From Orbilia blumenaviensis (taxonomy: Eukaryota > Ascomycota > Orbiliomycetes > Orbiliales > Orbiliaceae): a stretch of DNA of 64,000 nucleotides. Where the stretch lies: assembly GCA_036872755.1 (NCBI GenBank), contig JAVHNS010000003.1, positions 3,472,001 through 3,536,000 of the forward strand, written 5' to 3'. The notes under the pieces were generated by a model. That model was given only the letters and a program-made list of their open reading frames with translations, was not told the DNA's origin and ran no database searches. Shown here piece by piece: positions 54,801 to 61,797 of the stretch (the stretch's first letter is position 1; every line of letters starts with the position of its first letter). The position numbers and the translations under genes were made by a program.

Positions 54801-57618
54801 TACAGACATCGATACGACAAGTTCCCTTGATGATAAACATGGTGCCGTTAGCACACAGACAAGCTCAGAGGACACTGCTGAAACACAGACACCGTCTAGT
54901 TCCACTAGTGACGGGACTACTTCAAGCGAGCCGAGCTCTGAGGTTACAACTGAGGCGAGCAAAGATGCCACTACTTCCTCTGGAGAAACGATCTCACCTT
55001 CCACCAGTACAGGGGAAGCATCGACTACCGATTCTACAGCCCTTGGTGATAACAAGGGGATGGTTAGTACAGCCTCGACAGACTCCTCAACAGAAACCAC
55101 GAGTTCTTCAAGCACTGCTATCGAGTCTGTTACCAGTAGTGATACTGCCAGTAGAATCTCTGAAGTTAATCCCGCCGATACGCATACTACGACTTCATTA
55201 GATGCGACTTCAGCAAAGTTCACTAGCGGAGCCTCCGAAATCACTTCCTTCGAAAGTATAGAGACTGATTCAACTTCAGCAAAATTGACTACCTCAGACT
55301 CCGATGACACCTCAACCGGTGCGCTATCTTCGGCTATAACAGGAGATTCACTTTCAACATCCAGCGCTCGATCGAGGTCTAGTGCTGAAGAATCGAATGT
55401 CTCTCTGTCAGATAGCGCAAAGGCTGTGAGTACCACGGGTTCTACGACAATAGAGAATTCCACCACCGAAGATACAGCTACCACGGGCGATACGACGACA
55501 GACACTGAATCATCGATTCCAACTACTGCCGCGACTACCTCAATTGACCGCAGTGACGAAGAAACATCTAGTGCCACCAATCTCGCAAGTGAAACTATGA
55601 CTACATCCCCGATCTCAGACAATCCAAGTTCAGCTGAGAGTGATACTACTGAACTTGCTAGCGAAGCCGCCACATCTAGTGACTCGGCTTCGGGAACTAC
55701 CTTGACATCAACTGAGAGTGATAGTACCCAGAGCGATACAACAGTACCAACACTCAGTACTGATTTGGGTCTCATTTCAACCACCGAAGGACCTTCAACT
55801 GAAGAGACTACCTTATCTTCCTTGGCCACAGCCACTTTAGAAGTTTCGGCTACTGAGTCTACAACCACTGAGCCTGGGTCCAGATCCGAGTTGTCCACAA
55901 ATACGTCCTCTGAGGAGTTTAGTAGGGCCTCCACTAGTGAAGAATCCACTTCTGGAAGCTCCGTTACTACTCCTGGGACTGAACTTGACCTCGTCTCCAC
56001 AACCGGTCTGACTCAAACAGAGTCAACTAGGACGTCGGACTCTAATATATCCACGACCGGGGCTGCCTCTAAGCAAAGCACTACTGAAGCAACAGAACCA
56101 TTCCCTACCACAGTAGCAGATTCTTCTTCAGATGTCACCTCAATCGACGAACCCTCTTCCGGAACCGACATCACCATGTCATCTCCAACAGGCCAGATGG
56201 CTAGTACTTTCTCTTCTTCGGAAGCGTCAACAGCCCTTGAATCAAGCCTTGAGACCGACGGTCATATGGTGTCAACTTCTGAATTGGAAAGCAGCACTAG
56301 CGCTTCAGCATCTGAAGGAGCTTCAAGTACATCGTCTTCATCAAGTACAGAAGGGGACGTCACAAAATCTTCCACCAACACAGTTGCACCAACTACACAA
56401 ACAGATTCCGGGACATCAACAGAGACAACTTTTTCATCTCTCGAAGCCGGGTCCAGCTCTACAGTAGATATTGGTTCAACAGAGATGGCCTCGAGTGACT
56501 TTACGTCAACGGCAGAGCTTCCTACAGGGCAGACCAACTTTCCGTCTACTAGTGGAACCAGTGAATCAAGTAGTGGTATCGGGGCATCCGCATCTACAAA
56601 GGCGACAGCTGCAGTGACTAGCAATGACCAAGGTAGAACTACCACAAGTTCTGAGGCCGAAACCACTTCCCCACCCAATACTTCAGATAGTTCCGCTACC
56701 GGCTCAGCGGGCAGTATTGCAACATCAATAGAATCGAGCAACTCTACCTCGTCTTTGGATGATAACATCGGCATCGTTCCCACAACAAGCCGAAAAGAGT
56801 CTGAGACAACATTATCACCGCTAACAGATACTACAGAATCTCCGTCGCAGATATTAGAGAATACAGCAACCAGCTCGTCCGTATCCACCACAAATTCAAC
56901 AGCCTCAGGTGAGACTACCTCCGTTGGCAACAATGCTAGTATAGGTTCAACGACAGGCTCTGCCGGTTCAGCATCCGGAACGGGGACGTCTTCAAGCACA
57001 ACCCAAGAATCTCAAACCCCCAGTTCTAGCGAGCCGACAGCATCTACAAATATATCGACGGCGGGTGCCACTACGAGTACCACTCTCGATGCGACTTCTA
57101 TCACTAGCATGGATGGTAACACAGGTGTTGTCTCCACGATATCAACCAGCACGACGAATACGACTTTCTCATCCCAAAATTCCAGTAGCTCAACTTCAGA
57201 AGCTTCGCGTAGCACGGCGACTATGAGTAGCTCTTCTGTGCCAGGGAACGGAACTGTTCCATCTCCCGATCAACACATTGCTACCACTACCAGCCAATCT
57301 TTGAACTCGACCACGTCATCTACTGGCACCTCGGGATCAACATCTTCGAGCAATAATCTTGGGTCAAGTACAAGTAGTTCTTCAGCGTCTAGCTCTTCTA
57401 GAATAACTTCATCTTCGGCCACTATATCTTCGAGCTCTCTAAGCAACACGACGTCCCCGAGCACGGCAACCTCAAGTTCTTCAAGAAGTACTATAACGTC
57501 AATGACAATAACTTCAAGCCCTTCACAGAGCGCAACAACTTCAAGTAACAGCTCATCTTCCACAGATAGTGCTCAAGATAATGTTACCTTCCAGGTCAAC
57601 TACTTCTCTGCATCATAG
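42868..57618 (+). CDS. Giant secreted Ser/Thr-rich mucin-like repeat protein (4,916 aa)
   Basis: One uninterrupted 14.75-kb frame. Residues 1-26 form a signal peptide (ILLVSWLFLFHVAAAALA). A head of about 470 residues holds the only cysteines I see (STCPAS, SACAHCP, AYCSSS, SNCVT). Its part at about 337-500 (TYFDLYADAS ... GALRYGFNIGSTG ... LQFAYC) resembles an uncharacterised domain found at the N-terminus of other fungal Ser/Thr-rich proteins; it contains a dibasic KRRRKRQ site near 415. Then come six TTxxDGSSTT units, a Lys-Thr block, about 60 TTG(E/D)DGxTTPVE units, and about 1,700 residues of Ser/Thr-rich tail ending NVTFQVNYFSAS. There is no GPI-type hydrophobic C-terminus and no second membrane segment, so secretion into wall or matrix is inferred, with heavy O-glycosylation. 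Known analogues are fungal adhesins and mucins; no orthologue is recognised. Long antisense frames are composition shadows. Confidence 0.9.
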   Translation: MTSPFSMRILLVSWLFLFHVAAAALAPPQAWRKKNVVYKTVISLSTITETMTLANAGEYMADQQYSTCPASEPSPVNTDVDPPITYSACAHCPVATVSRSDQRITSIGDARDNGTHTYVPYYFAGFHEWVFANTKTVTLYMSLSAVNGQAPTATADSEVRTSFTYSLSITDSIISVSPFSTVYESTSRISRTGPVIINSGLSDESTLAYVSTAPTVLTFSKTDYRNSTAFSRQTATLPLVITSTASLPSNSASATDATDIFSSSSSVFDIQSETITLKFPPALFPWNFSPPPTPSTTSAKPNYKASTTSPKPTYKASTKQISKTTKTSAPASTSSGPTYFDLYADASAENNRENTYPIAKANNSNSNELQLFQDKPKYIKPLSVYLNDQGELIERTTGGIVYLVSTSDLSTSSSKRRRKRQDSGDQAWSMQFSSDPPSGALRYGFNIGSTGSLVFGGSGINLQFAYCSSSSTNALREDIVYGLSNPSRYSNCVTISLLAIDSSTASSSTTRGATSSRQSSGSTSSARSAAASSATGSSARAATTSQVAAASNRVTSSSTTRAASNSAARQNNQGQNNQGTQNARTTTTNSDRAATTGGRTTSAATTRGADTTTDSGSSRVVATFSTGSQQTVIVTMDDSEFSSVFTPTQTANDAVTSAGSSQGDQASSSNQSPTGSQQTTPPAGASDSASGSTPDQTALQQSASQSQGQSPSPGETFPVQNPSDGNVGIPSPTSAATVSPGQDGAVQPSDGGQAPAPIPQPQDDATSTQGDQGETPDIPATSPPQSEGSSVPTDTPQGQTSGASNIVGGTSGGSTLPASRSGGVSQSTVQPGSQTPAQPITFTTTGADGSSTTIVVSPTPGSDPTQPITVTTTGADGSSTTFVVTPTQAAGPVEPETIVTTDENGSSTTLVVTPIPDQPQTITTTNSDGSSTTIVLTPTRSPAVGVPGQPQTLTTTNADGSSTTIVITPTQQLSTSRQPQTITTAGTDGSPTTLVLMPTSPASQDTTTKSVVVVTNIVTTTSANGVEGVTTVVSTSTISSSQSTASDSGGTTAGQGTEATASTSSVSSTTKKNTKTKTKTKSRTASNDVDDPGQNTKLNTKTKSKSTTKTKSTKTKTPKTTLTDTDESESASKTKTKTKTKTPKATSDGAAQSDVTSKTKAKTKTPKTSAGDDDLETATKTRTKSSKTKSAKTTAGTAVDGTSSTKVKSSKTKSTKSSAGSPIIGAPTDESSTDETTSTKVKSTKTKTTKTKATNTSETSIAIDTETTMDESVSSKTKSTKTKTTKMTADASTQNSSMEDVPTNVVSTKTKTSKTKSTKTTDSVVTSPLETSIEASITTTVTTTASNGVEGVTTITLAPTSQIPSLTDSETTNTSQGDESTSESGSEDGDELTTSASDSSTISDVQSTTDEPASTEWSSRPPVISIPDVTSTEASSRISTAYTTGDGSMTSSVDITQTDISSSEPLIFTTTLLSTGDDGQTTIAEVTVTKESASSLDYTTREDDQTTPVQSSVLDFTTGEDGITTPVGIETSIPVTTTSQDGSTGFDSSQSHVVTTGEDGLTTPVRSSFTSEDGEASTSVEATSFETGSPVIGIPSITSSSEVVYTSISTGDDGNETPVEMTTTSEATFTTGEDGFPTPIQSGENSSDESPAQSTVEPSSPLTEIVDIPSEVATTGSSTDPDSTSEPLSEGASSPVESTTGIIDPNSSIINLPETSASESIFTTFTTGEDGNTTPIEITSTVEQGSDVPKASSAGNAESKTSAEDTTTEYMTGDDGSQTPVEVTTVSESTLTYQTGTDGSVTIEPISTGQTAIVSYTTGEDGERTSVEIASSPTSSVLYTTGEDGQTTLVEITSSSLSNVIYTTGENGQSTPVELSSSVEASFITTTDENGLETTIGVTSQETLVLTTGTDGETTLVVDTSTQQPSVSTVTREDGSETTISVPLSQEPSSVVTTGDDGLETPVQTSTSDSTAHTTGDDGQATPIETSSEEPSFITTTNSEGSETTVEVTSIISDVDGETKAIEQTSSLEPTLVTTTNEDGSQTTVMITPSETPTDFTTSEDGETTPVTDQTTSLGTGSPVVEIPDTNSSSEVYTTITTGPDGGTTPIEVTSTPGTSSFTTGPDGNTTPVEASNSESPVFTTGDDGIETSVEISSSETSTLSETFQSTGSPIIGFPDITSSEAAFTTGLDGSTTPVDVIGTTSPESEATSPAQTGEGGNTKSIEVTQTSGKSSTEDSLSYTTGDDGFTTPVDITKVPEITSTEPTSSDFVSTTFTTGDDGNTTPVEVTPIQGETSSSDEQTSYITSEDGFTTPIEATKVLETTSSVLVSTSYTTGDDGDTTPVETTSQAGMPSNTQGDVPSTTKDDAITTVLDGSATSTDVTGSETVPSAEVYTTYTTGDDGFTTPVQYTKLLSVTFTTGPDGSTYPIKETATPETTSLSDTSTSFTTGEDGSSTPAEITSLPESTASYTTGNGRATTPVTEGENLETSMTTGEEEPPAPIETSELAETTKEEVGGRPGLEVPSSTSFEGDSTSFATGPDGESTSVESSLQSEEKSVATTDYITGDDGIPTPVETSSSVEYTTGNDGIPTAIVTPSTELVYTGDNGEPTPIETTPSRTEQEVDVGTSISEADSSTPTGRGDTSADQASITEVSFTTGEDGITTPVPQTNIGSPSVTTDENGVPSTTGRSSSTSDINVTTGDSGLTTAVSTSSEATEPAITTGEDGFTTPAPQTNIFSPSVTVGEDGSTTPVLSSTSNMSFITGEDGMSTPIEASTSTSEPYPEDGGSTTSDDSETSTAPSPSIITGDNGLPTPIEDTFSSTPTSGPLVTTGEDGITLPVETSAATPTTSDDEFISSGDEGTTSLISSTAWTTRDDGISKPIETLVGTSENPTTDAAQSASSSADVSYTTGEDGLTTPVDYTNIQLTSYTTGENGLTTPVSESSTESDTEYFTTSNDDSTIPLESIITSEASSTTGDDNFPTPVETIASPTSYSRGEDGSTTPVPQEEILSTTSDATQPLVTTGEDGFTTPVGFSSDVSVTTTPGDTPSESGGTTGLTDSGKSSYITGTDGLPTPTETGAYTTGPDESTTSVGPISEILTSYTAGEDEVSTPVEPTTAITSRDKTQTYLTSISTSDESTTTASDLSETLEPSFITGDDGLTTLVEPTSTDDLGSPITKVPDATSSEDGSSSVDSQTSESENGATTSMEPITTTRDDGSVVTETPTPPDSVSISSSEAFVTTLDDGTVATSTAEGPNSETTATGEQTTMSFTGENENTDGSTLSTNSQQSVDTGSPVIGIPDITTKSSSEGQEEITSSDQTTSEPIQTSAPSGVESQESDITSTETNSSDSYATIPTSDETIGEPSSSGEASSFEPTVSSSDIPALETSSPEEGTPTPTDHTPGEPSLETQTSAIETSADTSSSQTTESGTDISTVSPPVGMVTTTSSQAGSEADASSSDAVISGEDDMTSGATASETPSEADSTESRETKAVSPTSAISTSEFDVSSSSDAPVDSVTVSSSTENVEFVTSSDMKPVVTLTSVTDSTTGSSLADASTNPDDSQSTSSSELSTNVTTTESSFAVTSIETSSAETSKPEIPTEFVPTSTSENTVQTSTGETTDGRTTYEESAGTETTTSSQFSSPSPQENIPSTTSGVSSGEQTSPSGEIISSVETSESGRETTASETQTSDNSITPESPIVTSTSEPTSEISSSEETAGVSLSDGHMVSASDFETSLSTSDADSPTSTTTEGEADSPTGSSTMDYSSIPADSKLTSSVVTGTTIVESPGGVSSLPETAASTKSEDATSEESSVSSTLDTSVITSSPVIGSPEVTLTSSEILNSDTTTSTEIGSESGTTSDLLTDTSRGLSTDSSAIGGTSTAAGSSNAEIPSSEVSSSVDSTITDEATASYTTGDPNINLPETTSTSGNTGLTSELTTTDAQSSSDKDTTSLSTTDSDLSESSTSESTRTDAMVTEPPRSSFTDIDTTSSLDDKHGAVSTQTSSEDTAETQTPSSSTSDGTTSSEPSSEVTTEASKDATTSSGETISPSTSTGEASTTDSTALGDNKGMVSTASTDSSTETTSSSSTAIESVTSSDTASRISEVNPADTHTTTSLDATSAKFTSGASEITSFESIETDSTSAKLTTSDSDDTSTGALSSAITGDSLSTSSARSRSSAEESNVSLSDSAKAVSTTGSTTIENSTTEDTATTGDTTTDTESSIPTTAATTSIDRSDEETSSATNLASETMTTSPISDNPSSAESDTTELASEAATSSDSASGTTLTSTESDSTQSDTTVPTLSTDLGLISTTEGPSTEETTLSSLATATLEVSATESTTTEPGSRSELSTNTSSEEFSRASTSEESTSGSSVTTPGTELDLVSTTGLTQTESTRTSDSNISTTGAASKQSTTEATEPFPTTVADSSSDVTSIDEPSSGTDITMSSPTGQMASTFSSSEASTALESSLETDGHMVSTSELESSTSASASEGASSTSSSSSTEGDVTKSSTNTVAPTTQTDSGTSTETTFSSLEAGSSSTVDIGSTEMASSDFTSTAELPTGQTNFPSTSGTSESSSGIGASASTKATAAVTSNDQGRTTTSSEAETTSPPNTSDSSATGSAGSIATSIESSNSTSSLDDNIGIVPTTSRKESETTLSPLTDTTESPSQILENTATSSSVSTTNSTASGETTSVGNNASIGSTTGSAGSASGTGTSSSTTQESQTPSSSEPTASTNISTAGATTSTTLDATSITSMDGNTGVVSTISTSTTNTTFSSQNSSSSTSEASRSTATMSSSSVPGNGTVPSPDQHIATTTSQSLNSTTSSTGTSGSTSSSNNLGSSTSSSSASSSSRITSSSATISSSSLSNTTSPSTATSSSSRSTITSMTITSSPSQSATTSSNSSSSTDSAQDNVTFQVNYFSAS
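45384..45871 (+). repeat. Six coding repeats, TTTxxDGSSTTIVVTPT type
   Basis: Tandem units inside the mucin gene with core T-T-T-x-x-D-G-S-S-T-T followed by a hydrophobic strand (IVV/LVV/IVL) and TPT. Spacers are 5-10 residues. They share T, DG and TT positions with the later TTG(E/D)DG units and may be their ancestor. Confidence 0.85.
46075..46836 (+). repeat. Lys-Thr (KTKT) coding repeat block alternating with acidic spacers
   Basis: About eight clusters of KTKTKTxKT or STKxKSTKTK type, separated by acidic or neutral spacers (for example DTDESES, GDDDLE, DESSTDE). The block is flanked on both sides by copies of a TTT-S-NGVEGVTT motif (about 45913-45975 and 46882-46940). Confidence 0.85.
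47274..52370 (+). repeat. About 60 coding repeats, consensus (F/Y)TTG(E/D)DGxTTPVE
   Basis: Counted by eye at roughly 60 copies over 5.1 kb, about one per 28 residues, with variable Ser/Thr-rich spacers. The best conserved positions are TTG, the acidic-D-G triplet and TPVE/TPIE. Copies differ enough at DNA level that the array is probably stable and old, unlike a perfect satellite. Confidence 0.9.
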
Positions 57619-58583
57619 TGCCAAAAAGGCACGATATATAACAACAAAGGAAAAACTTTGGATATAGATATGTGTCCATATATTCGATACCTCCCACCAT
57701 TTTCTGGCGGCATAGATACCTTGTTATTTATTGGTTTATTCCTACTATTTTTTTCTTCTTTCCCCTGCTATTTCCCGTCCACACATGTCTGATTCTTCTG
57801 TCCTGTACCAATCCTTTTTTTCTTGATGACTTTCGATCTTTGGCACTTTTAGTTTCTGGATTCTTTGATTTGCTGTATTATAGATAGACTACGCTTTAAA
57901 TAACATAACTCATACTGTCGGTCAAATATTACACGGTACAGAAGTGCCGGCACTGCGTTCGGTCTTCAGTCAGTAGTGAGTGTCAGGTATTCAGGTGTGA
58001 CCATTCGAAGGAGTTTGACGACTTAGCTGTACCCCAGGTGTTCCGCTCACCTCAGGTAGCTGAAAGATAGGATCCTCAAGTTTGATATCTGAACTAAAGC
58101 CAGTAATACGAAGTATCGAAGAGAGCCTTGCGGTACTGCGCCACCGTTGGGCTGTGCGACAGATCAGCCACACTGATACAAGCCACATTGATACCAAGAG
58201 AAGATACAACACATCCAACACAATTTAATCTAATCATATTCACAAGCATCGGCCCAATGTGGTCTCGTTGGCCCAATGTCATGTTCAGAAAAGTCAATAC
58301 CAAAAGGCAAACTAAGTGACAAGAATTGATATTGCGCTGCCAGGGCTATGTGATATTCCATGGAAAATGATATCCTTCAGAACTCCTGTCCTCAACGAAC
58401 TAAACGTAATAGAATCAGACGCCTAATCCGTAGACAGAAACTGGAGAGGGAAAGGGTATACCAGTTCAGAATTCATTATTTCCGTGTGACAATAGTTGAT
58501 GGAATAGCCTGCATTAGCTTTTTTCAAGGGGTATCCGACGGTCAGCCAAAAGCGTTGTAATTATTTTAAGGGGTGTCGCAAAC
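57619..58583. other. 3' flank of the mucin gene
   Basis: A perfect 5-bp inverted repeat with an A5 loop (GTGCC-AAAAA-GGCAC) sits immediately after the stop codon, followed by AT-rich, T-rich DNA to about 57900. The small frames at 57991-58560 have no features. No gene supported. Confidence 0.4.
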
Positions 58584-59536
58584 CTACTTAGATCTCATCA
58601 TAGGCGAGCCGCTCAGGTTCTCAGAGGTCAAAAGCGAACCTGCTGTCGCCACTTTAACTCTCGCCTCTCCCAAGAACCAACTTACCCAAGAGAATAATAT
58701 AGCGGATCATATCAGGGTCGTCCCTTGCCGTGTTTTCCCAGTTTTGGAGGAAGATGTACTCTCGTGGGTCCAGATTCTGAAAACGCCAAATATCACACAT
58801 ATCGACAAAGGAAAAGTGACCCATTCGTTCCCGGGTTTCAAGATTCCTTACCTCCCTAGGATTCCTTGTGAGATCTTTATAACGTTCAACGACTGTAACA
58901 GGGACTCGCTAACAATAATATATCTAGTTAATTTCCAGGATTCCTCTGCAATATCTATTTAAATTGAAAACATCTACCGCTTTGTTACAGGGATAATGTA
59001 CTAACCATATGTTCTCTCAGTTGATGAAACAATGTTCCTCTCAAGTCCATATCCTTCAATCTGCTTTGCGTCATCTCTTTCAACCTGTGGCCCGTTTCTT
59101 TGGCTTCCAGCTCTTGGTAAGCTTCTGAGTCCGGCCCGGTGTTTGAGTCGTTCTGAGGAACCCGTTGACGAAAGCGCCCGTCATCAGTAGTATGTTGCGA
59201 TAGTAGAGGCATAGAAGTATTTCTTTTCCCTCGAGAGATATGGCGAGGCCGATCGAAGGCGTATTGCGATCCACTACCCGATCTCTTGCGACTCTGGGTA
59301 GATAGAGGAGTATGGTCATTTTCCGAATCCGAAATGAAAATTTCTTCCTCTTGTTCATTTTCGCGGTTTTCGGGTTCTCCTTTTTCAAGCTCATCAATTT
59401 CTTCGCCAGAAAGCTGTGATGATAAGTCGTCGGCTGTGCCAATATCATCCTCAACCTTCAGATTCGTCGTGTCGGCAGATAGGCTACCGGTAGCCTCGAT
59501 AGGAGGGCTGAATGGGAAGGAGATAAAGTCTTCCAT
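58584..59536 (-). CDS. Uncharacterised acidic nuclear-type protein (270 aa, three exons)
   Basis: Exons 59536-59006, 58908-58686 and 58642-58584; phases agree. Intron 1 is 97 bp (GTTAGT donor, TGTTAG acceptor). Intron 2 is 43 bp (GTAAGT donor, GACAG acceptor, or CAG three bases later). The N-terminal half is strongly acidic (DELEKGEPENRENEQEEE, ISDSENDH) followed by a basic, Ser-rich region (SRKRSGSGS, RGKRN). Exons 2-3 encode a compact-looking segment: VVERYKDLTRNPRE, then FSFVDMCDIWRFQNLDPREY and WENTARDDPDMIRYIILLAGSLL. I do not recognise the family. The layout, acidic tail plus short conserved-looking C-terminal helix region, suits a chromatin or complex subunit, but that is a guess. Exon 1 alone would give a truncated 183-residue protein. 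Confidence 0.6.
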
Positions 59537-60206
59537 TATGATGGCTCGGGGTTAAAGACAGCTACGCTGATGTAGATGATGCAGATGTTTGGTGGGATGC
59601 AAATGACTACTTTCGTGATGGTGGCCCCTTTTACCAAGAATAAATACCATTTTTCGATCATCTTACGAATAATTAGCAGAGCCCATATTAGCGATAGTGC
59701 TGACGGCATTTTTATATCATAACCTTAAACCATCGCTCACGGAGGGGTAGTGTCTGAGTAGAAGAAGACGGTGAACTCCGAACCTTTATCATATTGTCGT
59801 TGCTAGGCATCGTGAAAATTAGCTTAGTTGATATTCCCGACTCACAAAATCTATATATACTCTATGGATTCGTGGGAAATTGCTTCCCTAGGACTATACG
59901 GGGTGTCTTTTAAGGTGGCATGGGTGATTTATATCGCACGGTAATTGACCTGTACATTTTCAACAGGAGCAGGAACCCAAACAAGTACTACAACGCTTGC
60001 CTACACCGGTAAAACGTAGAATGACGGTTAATAGATTTAAAGGACAATCTGTGAAGATAGATACATGAAAACTAGACGCTATTCGTGGAACAAACGTGGA
60101 ATATATGTCGTAAAGTCGTTATGAGCAGCATTCAAGAATATATTCATCGAAAAAGCAAGCATAAGGGCGAAAATAAGACTTGAAGTTCGTGAAATTAATA
60201 TAGGTA
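59537..60206. other. Promoter of the acidic-protein gene and 3' flank of the SH3 gene
   Basis: 670 bp between two minus-strand genes. AT-rich, no recognised gene or motif. Confidence 0.35.
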
Positions 60207-61797
60207 TTAGTACTGGTAAGTGCGGTGGACGTGGGCTTGAGGAAGGACGGGCACTGGAGCCGGCTCCAGGGTCTTAACTGTATAATATGGCCTTGGAGGA
60301 GCGGCCATAGCTGGAGCGGGGGCAAAGGTCTTGGTATCGACAAATACTGGTGCTCCGTATTCGTTATACGTGATGGTTTGAGCTGGAGGAAGCATTTTGA
60401 ACTCCCTTTTCCTTCCCGAGGGGCTATAGCTTATGTCTCTATCGAGTCGGATCTCCTTCACCGACCGTGCCCTAGAGCGACTGCCGCGACTGATGACTGT
60501 GCTGGCTTCCTCTATCTCGCTGGGCCGTTCAATAATAATCTCGCGAGGCCGCTCCACCACTACAGGTTTCTCAATCACCACTTCTTTTGGTTTCACCAAA
60601 ACCTCTCGAGACACTTTAGGCTTTTCGACGACAACTCTCTGCTCTACAGTCCGGTGTCGAGATGGTAATCGAATACGTTCCACGTCAACCTCCGGGCCAC
60701 TTTCCGCATACTTTGCGACTTCGCTATATGGTATCTCTTTTCGACGGATCGGAATTATGATCTTATCGTCCTTGAGAACGGAGCCTTCAATAGTTCGACG
60801 TGGTTGAATTATGGTGACATCCTCCTCAACAGTGTGGTGGTGACGTGAAACATCACCAACTTCTATAATTTCGCGCTCGGCAGCTGGTCGAACAATCTTG
60901 GCTGGCTCGTTGTTGATTGTGTCTTTGGGTCGGATAAGGATAACATCTTGATCGATCTCTTGATACCCAGTGCTCGTAACCCTGCTGCCACGGTCTCTGA
61001 CAATGACGGTACTACTAGGATAAAAGAAACTCCCTTTTCTTTCAGTTTCCTTCGGGAGTTCGACAAGAAGCTGCTCGCTAACTCTGGACTGACTAACTGC
61101 CCGCCTTCCAGACAGTGGTTCCACAGCCTTTGTGCTTGATACTTCGACCTCCTTCACATACGCAATGGGGAATATGCCCTTCTTGTGAGTAGAGAGGTTG
61201 GTGCCCTTATACCAGTTTTTATCGACGTATCGTTTTACCTCGATGACATCACCTATTTTAATCGCGAGATCCCCTCTTTCACTCTTCTCAAACTCATGAA
61301 TAGGGGTCACGAATTGTGGTGGAGTGGATAAGGTCAAAGATGACAGGCTATCGCTTGACGAGCTGCTGGATACAGATTCGGAACGATGTCTATGGTGTCG
61401 CTGGTAATGTCTATCCCCATGGCGGGCAGAGTGGTGTCGGGATGATCGCGCATGGGAGCGATGTGACCGTGACCGAGATACTCTTGTCCTGGAGCTACTG
61501 CTGGATCGAGAACTCGATCGTGATCCAGAACGGTGGGACCTGTGCTCGGATTGGGATGCGTAGCGACCACGCCGTTCATACGGCCGATACGAACTAAGCG
61601 ACAGGTCCGCAATGGAATGGCGGCCGCTATAGTCTTTATGGTATCCTAAAAACCCAGAATATGTTAGAATTTCTTTCGCTTCTAGGAAATTAAAATCTTA
61701 AAAAGCACGAGAACTCACGGTAATCCGATATCTCTTTTGCAGGTTCCTCTACGTAGAAGCGAGGTGACGACATGTAGTATCGGTTCGGGTTCGTCAT
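60207..61797 (-). CDS. SH3-domain protein with SR-rich N-terminal arm
   Basis: Exons 61797-61719 and 61645-60207 around a 73-bp intron (GTGAGT donor, TTTTTAG acceptor) give 505 residues. The first 40 residues are Tyr-rich (PNRYY, SPRFYVEE, SDYRYHKDYSG). Residues about 55-120 are rich in Ser-Arg/Arg-Ser and His (RSGSRSSSRSSSSSRTR, RSRSHRSHARSS). An SH3 domain follows at about 130-190: TPIHEFEKSERGDLAIKIGDVIEV, the NWYKG tryptophan, and KGIFPIAYVKEV. The WW pair is reduced to NW. The long C-terminal part repeats charged Val/Ile/Pro strands (VVVEKPKV, IEKPVVVERPREIIIERPSEIEE) and ends in Pro/Ala/Tyr-rich sequence (YYTVKTLEPAPVPVLP). Role: probably a scaffold binding Pro-rich partners; the SR arm hints at phosphorylation or RNA association. 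No orthologue recognised. Confidence 0.75.

Noticed and set aside
54147..56000. 617-codon minus-strand frame (and similar 352- and 245-codon frames) opposite the mucin gene
   Set aside because: Low-complexity Ser/Thr codons read backwards give Val/Ser/Glu-rich open frames; these follow the repeat composition and carry no own signals.
42868..57618. CRISPR-like or satellite DNA reading of the repeat region
   Set aside because: Repeats are degenerate at DNA level, vary in spacing, and keep one protein frame for 14.75 kb, so they are coding repeats.
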